DNA of 64,000 nucleotides from Sphingobium sp. CCH11-B1 (GCF_001556865.1 NZ_LSJY01000028.1:13430-77429), one strand, 5' to 3'; counted from the first letter of the stretch, positions 32,644 to 41,241 are shown. Notes: a model not told the origin generated them from the letters alone. Made by a program: numbers and translations.

Positions 32644-32670
32644 GCTGGCTGCTTAAATGGTAACGAAGGA

Positions 32671-32687
32671 AACATATAGGATATTTT
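32671..32687. promoter_or_regulatory. Degenerate island operator before the gntR-type gene (AACATAT-AGG-ATATTTT)
   Basis: Partial match to the island operator with the same spacer AGG as O1, 28 bp before the regulator start. It would allow autoregulation. The remaining gap to 32835 is AT-richer than its surroundings and holds no gene I can support. Confidence 0.35.
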
Positions 32688-32835
32688 CTAATCTACAACG
32701 CAGATCATAAAATAGTATAAGTCGTACAAATAAACCAGCGTCAAGGATGTGCCGCTCATCAGGCAGGTTGACTCCCCCTTGTCACGGCAATGGAATCGGC
32801 ATCGGGCGCTTCAAGCAAAGTCCTTTTCCAGGCTG

Positions 32836-35340
32836 TTAGAGGTCGGGCAGAGTTTGCGCGGCAAATCCCCACCCCTTGAGCGACGCGGCCCGATCCAGCA
32901 GCGTGGCTGCATCGTTGATGGCGTAGGGATGCGCATCCGCAATCCCGTCCAGTTCGTCCCAGTCAATGGGAATGGCGACAGGCGCACCCGGCCGGGCACG
33001 GGCTGAGTAGGGCAGTACTGCGGTGCTGCCGCGCTGGTTGCGCAGCCAGTCGATGAAAATGCGGTCCTTGCGCTTGGCTTTGCTCATGGTCGCGACGAAC
33101 CGGTCCGGCTCCGCAGTGCTGAGCGCTTGCGCGAAGCGGGACGCGAAATCCTTTTGGACGTTCCAGTCATGGCCAGGGGTCAAAGGCACCACGACATGAA
33201 CGCCTTTTCCGCCCGAGAGCATGGCAAAGGAAATCAGTCCCAGATCGGACAAGCGCGCGCGGATGTCCTGCGCCGCGTCCTTCACCCGGCCGAAATCCAT
33301 GCCCTCGTCAGGATCAAGGTCGAAAATCATGCGATCGGGCTTCTCTACCGCGCCTGCACGGCTGCCCCAGCCATGAAATTCTATCGTGCCCATCTGAACA
33401 CAGGCGAGCAGCCCTTCCACATCGTCGATATAAATATAATCCTCCGCGCCGCCATCCTTCTCCCGAATGGGCACCTGATGCACCGCCTTGCCGAAGGCGC
33501 CGCTGTCATGCTTCTGAAAGAAGCATTTCTTGGCGCGCCCCTGCGGACAGCGGACCAGGCTGACGGGCCGGTGGGCGGCGAAGGGCAGCATCAGTGGCGC
33601 GACCGCAGCATAATAGTCGGCAAGTTCGCCCTTCGTCTGGCCGCTTTCAGGGAAAATAACGCGGTCGCGATTGCTGATCTTCACGACCTTGCGCGGCTCA
33701 GGCGTGGGGACGGGCCGCTCGGGCTTGACCTCGGCGGCTTTCTTGTCGCGGCGCAGCCCCTGGAAGCTGGCATGGCGGACGCGGCCCTCCGCGGTAAATT
33801 CGGCGAAGGCAATTTCGGCGACGAGCACGGGTTCGAGCCAGGTCGCTCCGCGGGCTTCAGCGCGCGGGACATCGGCGGGCGCCTTCGTCGTGGCGAGTGG
33901 TCGCATCGCCTGGTCCAGTTGCACCATCATGTCAGCGTCGAAACCCGTCCCGACCTTCCCCTTGTAGATGAGGGTCTTGCCTTCATACTGGGCAAGGAGG
34001 AGGGAGCGGAAGGGGCGTCCGCGCGCCGTGCTGCCGACGCGGCCGATCACGACGAATTCCTGCCGCCGGATGCATTTCACCTTCACCCAGTTCTTTGTCC
34101 GGCCGGCACGATAGGGCGCATCGATGCGCTTGGCGATGATGCCCTCCTGCCCCGCCGCACAGAGGGACTGATAGAGCTTCTCCCCAGCGCCGATGATATG
34201 ATCCGAGATGCGGATCGGCGGCTCCGCCCGTCCGAGCAGAGCTTCCAGCCGCTCCTTGCGCTCGATCTGGGGGAGCGGCTTCATGTCCGTGCCGTCCAGG
34301 GCCAGCAGATCGAAGGCGAAGAACTGAAAGGGCGTGTCGTCCCTTTGCGCGCCGTGGCCTCGCTTCAGCACCTCCTGCAACGCCGAAAAGCTGGGGTTGC
34401 CATCCGCGCCGAATGCCACGATCTCCCCGTCGATCAGCGCGGGCGGCAGGTCGAGCGCGGCAATCGCACGAACGAGCGGGCCGAACTTGTCCGTCCAGTC
34501 GAGCCCGTTGCGCGTGGACACGCGCACCTTCTCGCCAGCGACCGCGATCAGCGCGCGATAACCATCGAACTTGATCTCGTGCAGCCACTCATTGCCGGCG
34601 GGCACTGCATCCACCAGCGTCGCCAATTGGGGCAAGGAGACAGCGGGCAGCTTTCCGGCGGACCGGCGGGCCTTCCGGACGACCTTCGCATTATGGTCGC
34701 GGGCGGCCTGCATCTTCTGGCCAAAGGCCTTGCCTTTGGCGCCCTTCAACGATTGCGCCCCGGTCTTGTCGGCGGCGATCTCCGCCATGGACCGGCCGGT
34801 CAGCACGCTGGTAAGCGCGCGTTCGACCAATATGTCCCCTTCTCCCGCCTGTGCATCGTCAATCTTGCGGAGCAGCCAGTTGTCGCGTTTCTCGCCGGGA
34901 CGGCGCTTCATGCGGACGAGCAGCCACTCCCCCTTCATCCGCTCGCCGTCGAGCGTGAAGTGAAGATGGCCATCCTTGAGGTCCGCCGCGCTTTTGCCCT
35001 CGATCGGCGCCCAGGTGCCCCGGTCCCACAGCATCACCGTGCCGCCGCCATACTCGCCTTGCGGGATGATCCCTTCAAAATCGCCGTAGCTGAGCGGATG
35101 GTCTTCGGTCTGGACCGCCAGCCTCTTGTCGCCAGGGTCGATGCTTGGTCCCTTGGTCACCGCCCAGCTTTTGAGCACCCCGTCCACTTCGAGCCTGAAG
35201 TCCCAGTGCAGGCGCGTCGCATCATGTTTCTGGACCACGAAGCTGTTGCCGCCCGTTCCGGCGACCTCCCCCTTCGGCTCGCGGGTGCGGGTGAAGTCGC
35301 GCTTGGCGTTATAGGCGTCGAGCGGGCTTTTGGCGGGCAT
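32836..35340 (-). CDS. ligD: Multifunctional DNA ligase D of non-homologous end joining
   Basis: 834 residues with three domains in the order phosphoesterase, ligase, polymerase. The phosphoesterase (residues about 30-190) has QKHDATRLHWDFRLE and QGEYGGG with its metal histidines. The ATP-dependent ligase (about 230-520) has the nucleotidyl-lysine K257 in EIKFDGYRA and a C-terminal OB fold ending before residue 545. The primase/polymerase (about 550-830) has IFDLDPDEGMDF with the catalytic aspartates and SGGKGVHVVVPL. It seals double-strand breaks with Ku. The start is at 35340 because the PE domain begins directly after it. It is 64 bp downstream of ku on the same strand. Confidence 0.95.
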   Translation of the reverse strand: MPAKSPLDAYNAKRDFTRTREPKGEVAGTGGNSFVVQKHDATRLHWDFRLEVDGVLKSWAVTKGPSIDPGDKRLAVQTEDHPLSYGDFEGIIPQGEYGGGTVMLWDRGTWAPIEGKSAADLKDGHLHFTLDGERMKGEWLLVRMKRRPGEKRDNWLLRKIDDAQAGEGDILVERALTSVLTGRSMAEIAADKTGAQSLKGAKGKAFGQKMQAARDHNAKVVRKARRSAGKLPAVSLPQLATLVDAVPAGNEWLHEIKFDGYRALIAVAGEKVRVSTRNGLDWTDKFGPLVRAIAALDLPPALIDGEIVAFGADGNPSFSALQEVLKRGHGAQRDDTPFQFFAFDLLALDGTDMKPLPQIERKERLEALLGRAEPPIRISDHIIGAGEKLYQSLCAAGQEGIIAKRIDAPYRAGRTKNWVKVKCIRRQEFVVIGRVGSTARGRPFRSLLLAQYEGKTLIYKGKVGTGFDADMMVQLDQAMRPLATTKAPADVPRAEARGATWLEPVLVAEIAFAEFTAEGRVRHASFQGLRRDKKAAEVKPERPVPTPEPRKVVKISNRDRVIFPESGQTKGELADYYAAVAPLMLPFAAHRPVSLVRCPQGRAKKCFFQKHDSGAFGKAVHQVPIREKDGGAEDYIYIDDVEGLLACVQMGTIEFHGWGSRAGAVEKPDRMIFDLDPDEGMDFGRVKDAAQDIRARLSDLGLISFAMLSGGKGVHVVVPLTPGHDWNVQKDFASRFAQALSTAEPDRFVATMSKAKRKDRIFIDWLRNQRGSTAVLPYSARARPGAPVAIPIDWDELDGIADAHPYAINDAATLLDRAASLKGWGFAAQTLPDL

Positions 35341-35404
35341 CAGGGTCGCTCCCCGGGAACGCGCCACCGATCCCCCGCCAGCGATACAGGGTTGGGCGCC
35401 ATGG

Positions 35405-36295
35405 TCAGGCGCTCTTGCGCTTGGCCGCGGCGCGAGGCTTGGCGGAGGACTTGGCTGGGGATTTTGCAGCTGCCTTGCGCGCGGGCTTCCTGGCCGGCGC
35501 GGACTTGCTCCCCTCCCCCACAGACTTTTTCAGCGCCGCCATGAGGTCGATGACGTTGCTGCCCCGGGCGGCGGGTTCCTCGACATCCTCGATGATGCGC
35601 TTGCCCTTCGCCTTCTTCTTCTTTTCGATAAGCCGCTGGAGCGCATCGACATAGCGGTCGTGAAATTCCTCGGGATGAAAGGGCGCCGTCTTCTTGTCGA
35701 TGATGGCGGTGGCAAGGTCGAGCAGGTCGGGGTCGGCCTTCTGGTCGGGGATGGTGCTGAAATATTTCTGCGCGCGCGTGACTTCATCGGCGTAGCGCAA
35801 TACTTCGAGGATGAGGCCGCGCCCACAGGGCTTTAAGGATACCAGTTGCTCTCGCCCGCGCACCGACAATTGGCCAAGGCCCACCTTGCGCGTGGCGCGC
35901 AACGCGTCGCGCAACACGGCATAGGCTTCCTCCGCCAGATCGTCTGCCGGGAGCACGAAGTAGGGCTTCTCATAATAAAGGACATCGATCGCGTCCGCTT
36001 CGACGAACTGGACGAGATCGAGCGTCTTGCGGCTCTCGATCTTGACGGCCTCGATCTCCTCATCCTCCAGCAGGACATAATTGCCCTTGGAGATTTCAAA
36101 GCCCTTGAGGATGTCGTCGCGATCGACCGGGCCGACGCCAGGCGCGACTTTTTCGTACCGGATGCGCTGACCGCTGGGTTCATGGATCTGATGAAAGGAA
36201 ATCGCCGCCCCCGACCGCGTCGCGGGGTAGATTTCGACCGGGATGGACACGAGCGCCAGCCGGATCTGGCCTTGCCAATATGCGCGAGCAGCCAT
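35405..36295 (-). CDS. ku: Ku end-binding protein of non-homologous end joining
   Basis: 296-residue homodimeric ring protein that binds DNA ends and recruits LigD. The Ku core opens with YWQGQIRLALVSIPVEIYPAT and includes YEKVAPGVGPVDRDDILKGFEI and KPYFVLPADDLAEEAY. The last 40 residues are a Lys/Ala/Pro-rich tail (ARKPARKAAAKSPAKS), common in proteobacterial Ku and involved in DNA retention. The ribosome site GGAGG lies inside the 3' arm of a strong hairpin (36297-36339) that ends 1 nt before the ATG, so translation may be restricted. Upstream on the same strand is the valine operon. Confidence 0.95.
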   Translation of the reverse strand: MAARAYWQGQIRLALVSIPVEIYPATRSGAAISFHQIHEPSGQRIRYEKVAPGVGPVDRDDILKGFEISKGNYVLLEDEEIEAVKIESRKTLDLVQFVEADAIDVLYYEKPYFVLPADDLAEEAYAVLRDALRATRKVGLGQLSVRGREQLVSLKPCGRGLILEVLRYADEVTRAQKYFSTIPDQKADPDLLDLATAIIDKKTAPFHPEEFHDRYVDALQRLIEKKKKAKGKRIIEDVEEPAARGSNVIDLMAALKKSVGEGSKSAPARKPARKAAAKSPAKSSAKPRAAAKRKSA

Positions 36296-36296
36296 G

Positions 36297-36339
36297 GGAA
36301 CCTCCGCCCGGTTCAGCGTCCGGCGCGGGCGGAAGTTCC
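36297..36339 (-). promoter_or_regulatory. Hairpin that hides the ku ribosome binding site
   Basis: On the minus strand GGAACTTCCGCCCG pairs over 14 bp with CGGGCGGAGGTTCC, one G-U pair, 15-nt loop. The 3' arm contains the GGAGG of ku, and ku starts immediately after it. With no U-tract it is a poor intrinsic terminator for the mms operon, so control of ku translation is the better reading. Confidence 0.6.
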
Positions 36340-36352
36340 TTGCAAGGGAGGA

Positions 36353-37237
36353 TCAGGCCCCCTGAAGCAGCTTTATCATCAGGGAAAAGTCGCGTCCGCC
36401 TTCGCCCCGGTTGGCAAGCAGTTGGTAGAGCGCCTCGGCGGCATTGCCCATGGGCACGCTGGCGCCGGCCTGCGCGGCGGCCTGGGTCGCGAGTTTCAAG
36501 TCCTTGAGCATCAACGCGACGGCGAACCCGCCCTGATAGTCATTGTCGGACGGGCTTTGCGGACCGACGCCCGGAACCGGGCAGTAACTGGTCATGGACC
36601 AGCTCTGGCCCGAGGAGACGCTGGAAATATCGTAGAAGGTCTGCGGATCGAGGCCAAGCTTATCCGCCATGGCAAAGGCTTCGCAGGTGGCGACCATGGT
36701 CGCGCCGAGCAGCATGTTGTTGCAGATCTTCGCCGCCTGCCCGTTGCCGGCCGCGCCGGCATGGATCACCGCCTTGCCCATGGCGGACAGGATCGGCCTG
36801 GCGCGCGCGAACGCCTGCTCGGACCCACCGGCCATGAAGGTGAGCGTACCGCCGGCGGCGGCCGCGATGCCGCCGGAGACGGGCGCATCGACCATGGCAA
36901 AGCCCTTCTCTTCGGCCGCCTCGATCACGCGCCGGGCGGTAGCGACATCGATGGTGGAGCAATCGAGGAAGAGCGTGCCGGCCGCCGCCGCACCGAAGAC
37001 GGCGTCGCGATAGACGGATTCGACATGCGTCCCGGCCGGCAACATCGTCACGACGGCATCGGCGCCGACTACCGCGTCCGCAGCGCTGGTGCAGGCGGTC
37101 GCCCCCGCCGACGCCGCCTGGCGCAGCGCATCGGCCGACAGATCGAAGGCCCGGACGGCATACCCGTTTTTGAGCAGGTTGGCGGCCATCCCGCCTCCCA
37201 TATTGCCGAGACCGATGAAACCGATGGTGGATGACAT
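36353..37237 (-). CDS. mmsB: 3-hydroxyisobutyrate dehydrogenase
   Basis: 294-residue NAD-dependent beta-hydroxyacid dehydrogenase that makes methylmalonate semialdehyde from 3-hydroxyisobutyrate. The N-terminal GFIGLGNMGGGMAANL binds NAD; DAPVSGGIAAAAGGTLTFMAGG is the substrate-binding signature; the catalytic lysine lies in GNGQAAKICNNMLLG. It is the last gene of the valine operon, 125 bp after the hydrolase. That gap holds the duplicated leader element also found before maoC. Confidence 0.95.
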   Translation of the reverse strand: MSSTIGFIGLGNMGGGMAANLLKNGYAVRAFDLSADALRQAASAGATACTSAADAVVGADAVVTMLPAGTHVESVYRDAVFGAAAAGTLFLDCSTIDVATARRVIEAAEEKGFAMVDAPVSGGIAAAAGGTLTFMAGGSEQAFARARPILSAMGKAVIHAGAAGNGQAAKICNNMLLGATMVATCEAFAMADKLGLDPQTFYDISSVSSGQSWSMTSYCPVPGVGPQSPSDNDYQGGFAVALMLKDLKLATQAAAQAGASVPMGNAAEALYQLLANRGEGGRDFSLMIKLLQGA

Positions 37238-37256
37238 GTCAGGGGTCCTCTTCCGC

Positions 37257-37291
37257 TTAGCTTCGCATATTTCCCGTAGATTTTGACATTT
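37257..37291 (-). promoter_or_regulatory. Duplicated 35-nt leader element, copy before mmsB
   Basis: 32 of 35 bases match 44040-44074 (before maoC), including the common core TTCGCATATTTCCCG and TTTGACATTT. Both copies lie just upstream of the start codon. In both gaps a second shared 12-mer, CGATAGGACAGG, stands right after the upstream stop codon (37350-37361 here). Function unknown; a regulator site or an mRNA leader structure are possible. Confidence 0.6.
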
Positions 37292-37362
37292 TGTTGCTCA
37301 CCGCTGATCTTATCGAAAAGCAGCGCGCCCATTATCGTCAACGCCCGCCCGATAGGACAGGA

Positions 37363-38421
37363 TCAGCCAGCGCCCGACAATTCCGGCAGCGGCGTCCAGC
37401 GATCCGGCCGCGGCGCGAAGAGGGCGTCAAGCATCGCGTCGCTCACCGCCTCCAGCGTCGCGGGCTGCCATTTCGGGCTATTATCCTTGTCCATGATGAC
37501 GGCACGGACACCTTCCACGAAATCGGGACGGCGGATGACGGCGCGAGCCAGATCATATTCCATCGCCATATCGTCGGCAAAGCTGGTCAAGCCGGCACCG
37601 AGAGCCAGTTGCCGCAGGGACACCTTGACGGTCTGGGGGGATTTGGCGGCGAGCGTTTCGAGTTGCTGCCGCGCCCATGGGCCGGCATCCGCGTCGAGGG
37701 CGGCGACGATCTCCTCCGCCCGGTCGGAGGCGAACAGCCGGTCGATGTCGTCGCGGTGATCGGCCAATTTGGAGGCCGGGGGCGGCACCGCATTTTCATC
37801 CAATATGTCACCGATGCCCAGCGGATCGGCAAGGATGCGGGCCTTTACCGCATCCAGCCGTTCGGACGGAAGATATTGGGTCGCGATGCCCGCCGCCACG
37901 CAGTCCGCGCCGTCGATGCGCGCGCCGGTGGCGGCCAGCCATGCACCCACCCGGCCGGGCAGCCTTGGCAGGAACCAGCCACCGCCGACATCGGGGAAAA
38001 GGCCGATACCGGTTTCGGGCATGGCGAAGATCGTCCGATCCGTCGCAACCCGGAAGCGCGCCGGCATGGAAAGGCCCACGCCGCCCCCCATGACGATGCC
38101 GTCGATGAACGCGACGATCGGCTTTGCATAGACGAACAGAAGATGGTTCATCCGATATTCGGCGTGGAAGAAGGCTTCGGCCTCGACGCAGTCGGTTTTC
38201 GCGCTGGCGGCAATCATGGCAATGTCGCCGCCGGCGCAGAAACCTCTTCCTTCCGCATGGTCGATCATGACCGCGACGACGGCGTCGTCATCGGCCCAGG
38301 CCAGCAGCGCAGCTACGATCGCCTCGCACATCGGCAAGGTCAGCGCGTGGAGCGCCTTGGGACGGTTGAGGCGGATGCGGCCGACGCCGTTCTCCACGAA
38401 TGTAAGGACATCCCCGCTCAT
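37363..38421 (-). CDS. 3-hydroxyisobutyryl-CoA hydrolase (crotonase superfamily)
   Basis: 352 residues, longer than enoyl-CoA hydratases (about 260) and of the size of HIBCH enzymes. Family features: GRGFCAGGDIAMIA (oxyanion hole), GIVMGGGVGLSM, and ETGIGLFPDVGGGWFLPRL, where Glu and Asp of the hydrolase subgroup occur. It hydrolyses 3-hydroxyisobutyryl-CoA to free 3-hydroxyisobutyrate in valine breakdown. Its start overlaps the stop of the acyl-CoA dehydrogenase gene as ATGA. A separate methacrylyl-CoA hydratase is not seen in the operon, so that step must be encoded elsewhere. Confidence 0.92.
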   Translation of the reverse strand: MSGDVLTFVENGVGRIRLNRPKALHALTLPMCEAIVAALLAWADDDAVVAVMIDHAEGRGFCAGGDIAMIAASAKTDCVEAEAFFHAEYRMNHLLFVYAKPIVAFIDGIVMGGGVGLSMPARFRVATDRTIFAMPETGIGLFPDVGGGWFLPRLPGRVGAWLAATGARIDGADCVAAGIATQYLPSERLDAVKARILADPLGIGDILDENAVPPPASKLADHRDDIDRLFASDRAEEIVAALDADAGPWARQQLETLAAKSPQTVKVSLRQLALGAGLTSFADDMAMEYDLARAVIRRPDFVEGVRAVIMDKDNSPKWQPATLEAVSDAMLDALFAPRPDRWTPLPELSGAG

Positions 38422-39560
38422 TGGCGCAACATGTCCCGTGCGATGATCATGCGCATGACCTGATTGGTTCCTTCCAGGATCGAATGGACGCGCAGATCGC
38501 GCCAGAAACGTTCGATGGGATAATCCATCAGATAGCCGTAGCCGCCATGCAGTTGCAGCGCGCGGTCCACCACCGACGATCCGGTGTCGGTGGCCAGACG
38601 CTTGGCCATGGCGGCGAAGCGGGTCTTGTCGGGCGCGTTTTCCGTGACCTTGACCGCGGCGGCATAGAGCAGGATCCGCGCCGCCTCCAATTCGGTCTGC
38701 ATGTCGGCGAGCATGAACTGGGTGTTCTGGAAATCGGCGATGGCCTGACCGAACTGTTTGCGGTCCTTGGTATATGCGACCGTTTCGTCGATGCAGCGCT
38801 GGGCGCCGCCGAGCGAGCAGGCACCAATATTGAGCCGGCCGCCATCAAGGCCCATCATGGCGATGCGGAAGCCTTCGCCTTCCCCGCCAACCCGGTTGGA
38901 GACCGGGACGCGCACGGCATCGAAATTCACCTGCGCGGTAGGCTGGCTGTGCCAGCCGAGCTTGCGTTCCTGCGCGCCGAAGCTGACGCCGGGCATGTCC
39001 TTTTCAATGACGAGGCAGCTGATGCCCTTGGGCCCGTCTTCCCCGGTGCGGACCATCACGACATAGATTTCATTCTCGCCGCCGCCCGAGATGAATTGCT
39101 TGGAGCCGGTGACGACATACTGGTCGCCATCGCGAACCGCCCGCGTCTTGAGCGCTGCCGCGTCGGAGCCCGATCCGGCTTCGGTCAGGCAATAGCTGCC
39201 GATCCGCTCCATCGAGATCATGGAAGGGAGATATTTGTCCTTGAGCGCCTGATCACCGAAACGGTCGATCATCCAGGCGGCCATGTTGTGAATGGAGATG
39301 AAGGCGCTGGTGGAAGGGCAGCCATAGGCCATTGCTTCCATGATGAGCGCGGCTTCCAGCCGGCCCAGGCCAATGCCGCCGGACGCCTCCGACACATAGA
39401 TGCCGCCAAAACCCAGTTCGGCCGCCGCGCGGATCGTGTCGCGGGGGAAGATATGCTTTTCGTCCCATTCGGCGGCGAAGGGCGTGATGGCGTCGGCGGT
39501 GAAGCGCTGCGCCATCTCCTGAATGGCGCGCTGGTCTTCGGTCAGGTCGAACTGGGTCAT
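38418..39560 (-). CDS. Isobutyryl-CoA dehydrogenase (acyl-CoA dehydrogenase)
   Basis: 380-residue FAD enzyme. Signatures: YCLTEAGSGSDAAALKTRA, FISGGGENEIYVVMVRTG (flavin contact), the arginine-rich DRKQFGQAIADFQNTQF and RDLRVHSILEGTNQVMRMIIARDML, where a glutamate in EGTNQ is conserved. The context between methylmalonate-semialdehyde dehydrogenase and hydroxyisobutyryl-CoA hydrolase makes isobutyryl-CoA, from valine, the likely substrate. The start at 39560 gives the normal N-terminus (MTQFDLTEDQRAIQ). A 13-bp inverted repeat lies in the gap to mmsA. Confidence 0.92.
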   Translation of the reverse strand: MTQFDLTEDQRAIQEMAQRFTADAITPFAAEWDEKHIFPRDTIRAAAELGFGGIYVSEASGGIGLGRLEAALIMEAMAYGCPSTSAFISIHNMAAWMIDRFGDQALKDKYLPSMISMERIGSYCLTEAGSGSDAAALKTRAVRDGDQYVVTGSKQFISGGGENEIYVVMVRTGEDGPKGISCLVIEKDMPGVSFGAQERKLGWHSQPTAQVNFDAVRVPVSNRVGGEGEGFRIAMMGLDGGRLNIGACSLGGAQRCIDETVAYTKDRKQFGQAIADFQNTQFMLADMQTELEAARILLYAAAVKVTENAPDKTRFAAMAKRLATDTGSSVVDRALQLHGGYGYLMDYPIERFWRDLRVHSILEGTNQVMRMIIARDMLRQ

Positions 39561-39580
39561 GGCTTGTCCATTTACGAGTT

Positions 39581-39613
39581 GTCGCCATGCCGGACCCTGC
39601 CCGGCATGGCGAC
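39581..39613. repeat. Intercistronic inverted repeat between mmsA and the acyl-CoA dehydrogenase
   Basis: Perfect 13-bp arms (GTCGCCATGCCGG and its complement) around a 7-nt loop, in the 76-bp gap inside the valine operon. There is no U-tract in the direction of transcription, so it is more likely an mRNA-stability or processing hairpin, or an extragenic palindrome, than a terminator. Confidence 0.6.
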
Positions 39614-39636
39614 CACGAATAGGCCTATTTGGCCGC

Positions 39637-41136
39637 TTAGCCCATGGTCGGAATGACGAAGGCGTTGGCCGCGTCACCCACTCCGCCGTCCGGCCAGCGC
39701 TGGGTGATTGTCTTGACCTTCGTCCAGAACTTCACGCCCTCCATGCCATGCTGGTTGGTGTCGCCGAAAGCCGAACGCTTCCAGCCGCCAAATGTGTGGT
39801 AGGCGACCGGCACCGGGATCGGCACGTTGATGCCGACCATGCCGACATTGACGCGGGCGGCGAATTCGCGGGCGGCGTGACCGTTGCGGGTGAAGATGGC
39901 GACGCCATTGCCATATTGGTGCTGGCTTGGCAGCGCGAGCGCTTCTTCAAAGCTGTCCGCGCGCACCATCTGGAGCACGGGGCCGAATATCTCTTCCTGA
40001 TAGGTGCGCATGCTCGGCTTCACATGGTCGAACAGCGTCGGGCCCACGAAGAAGCCTTCCTCATGCCCCTGGAGCGTGAAGCCGCGGCCGTCGACCACCA
40101 GTTCCGCGCCCTCGTCGACGCCCATCTGGATATAGTTTTCGATCTTGGCCTTATGCGCGGCGGTGACGACCGGGCCATAATGGGCGTCGGGATCGGTGGA
40201 GACGCCGACGCGCAGGGCCTGGATCGCCGGGATGAGCTTTTCGCGCAGGGCGACGGCGGTCTTTTCACCGACCGGCGTCACGACCGGCAACGCCATGCAG
40301 CGCTCGCCCGCCGAGCCGAAGGCCGCGCCCGACAGGTCGTTGACCACCTGGTCGAGATCGGCATCGGGCATGACGATGCCGTGATTCTTCGCGCCGCCCA
40401 TCGCCTGCACGCGCTTGCCGTTATCGACGCCGCGCTTGTAGACATAATGGGCGATATCGGAGGAGCCGACGAAGCTGATCGCGCCGATGTCCGGATGGTC
40501 GAGGATGGCGTCGACCATTTCCTTGTCGCCCTGCACCACCTGCAGGATACCTTCGGGCAGGCCGGCTTCCAGGAACAGTTCGCACAGGCGGACGGGGACG
40601 GAGGGGTCGCGTTCCGACGGCTTCATGATGAAGGCGTTGCCGGTCGCGATCGCCACGCCCGACATCCACAGCGGGATCATGCCGGGGAAGTTGAAGGGGG
40701 TGATGCCCGCGCCAATGCCGATCGGCTGGCGGAAGGAATAGACGTCGATGCCCGGCCCGGCGCCCTGCGTATATTCGCCCTTCAGCACATGGGGGATGCC
40801 GCAGCAGAATTCGATGACCTCAAGGCCCCGCTGGATGTCGCCCTTCGCGTCAGCGATCACCTTGCCATGTTCGGAGCTGAGCAAATGCGCCAGCTCGTCC
40901 ATATTCTTCTCGACCAGCGCCTTGAAGGCGAACATCACGCGGGCGCGGCGCTGCGGATTGACGGCGGCCCAGGCGGGCTGCGCCTTCTTCGCGGCGTCCA
41001 CCGCGCGGTCGAGAAGAGCGGCGTCGCCCAGCGCCACGCGTGCCTGCACCGCCCCGCTGTTGGGATCGAACACATCGGCATGGCGGGAGGCCGATCCGTC
41101 GTACGGGAAAGCGAGCTTGTGAGAAATGTCGCGCAT
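39637..41136 (-). CDS. mmsA: CoA-acylating methylmalonate-semialdehyde dehydrogenase
   Basis: 499-residue NAD- and CoA-dependent enzyme converting methylmalonate semialdehyde to propionyl-CoA, the last valine-specific step. Cys280 in AFGSAGERCMALP is the nucleophile; Asn149 lies in ITPFNFPGM. The general-base glutamate of hydrolytic aldehyde dehydrogenases is replaced in MGGAKNH, as expected for the CoA-acylating subgroup. The ATG at 41136 has GGAGAGG 9 nt upstream. It is the first gene of the valine operon and divergent from a LysR-type gene, with an inverted repeat between them. Confidence 0.96.
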   Translation of the reverse strand: MRDISHKLAFPYDGSASRHADVFDPNSGAVQARVALGDAALLDRAVDAAKKAQPAWAAVNPQRRARVMFAFKALVEKNMDELAHLLSSEHGKVIADAKGDIQRGLEVIEFCCGIPHVLKGEYTQGAGPGIDVYSFRQPIGIGAGITPFNFPGMIPLWMSGVAIATGNAFIMKPSERDPSVPVRLCELFLEAGLPEGILQVVQGDKEMVDAILDHPDIGAISFVGSSDIAHYVYKRGVDNGKRVQAMGGAKNHGIVMPDADLDQVVNDLSGAAFGSAGERCMALPVVTPVGEKTAVALREKLIPAIQALRVGVSTDPDAHYGPVVTAAHKAKIENYIQMGVDEGAELVVDGRGFTLQGHEEGFFVGPTLFDHVKPSMRTYQEEIFGPVLQMVRADSFEEALALPSQHQYGNGVAIFTRNGHAAREFAARVNVGMVGINVPIPVPVAYHTFGGWKRSAFGDTNQHGMEGVKFWTKVKTITQRWPDGGVGDAANAFVIPTMG

Positions 41137-41182
41137 AGATTGAGGCCTCTCCGATACTTTCATCCACCTTTAGCCACCGCGT

Positions 41183-41225
41183 AATTGCATTCAACTGCTC
41201 ATTTGTGCATGAACGCTATGCAATT
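41183..41225. promoter_or_regulatory. Candidate LysR operator between mmsA and lysR
   Basis: Perfect 8-bp arms AATTGCAT and ATGCAATT separated by 27 bp, with a third TGCAT at 41206-41210. It lies in the 105-bp divergent region (starts 41136 and 41242), where LysR-type regulators normally bind to control the neighbouring operon and themselves. Confidence 0.5.
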
Positions 41226-41241
41226 CTGCAGGGCCATGGCG

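Noticed and set aside
32701..32720. Further copy of the island operator upstream of the gntR-type gene
   Set aside because: Only one half-site (ATCATAA) resembles the motif; the other arm does not match.
33127..35544. 805-codon plus-strand reading frame opposite ligD
   Set aside because: ligD has all three catalytic domains on the minus strand; the opposite frame is a codon-bias artefact.
36297..36339. Intrinsic terminator of the valine operon
   Set aside because: The stem is strong but is followed directly by the ku ATG and has no U-tract.
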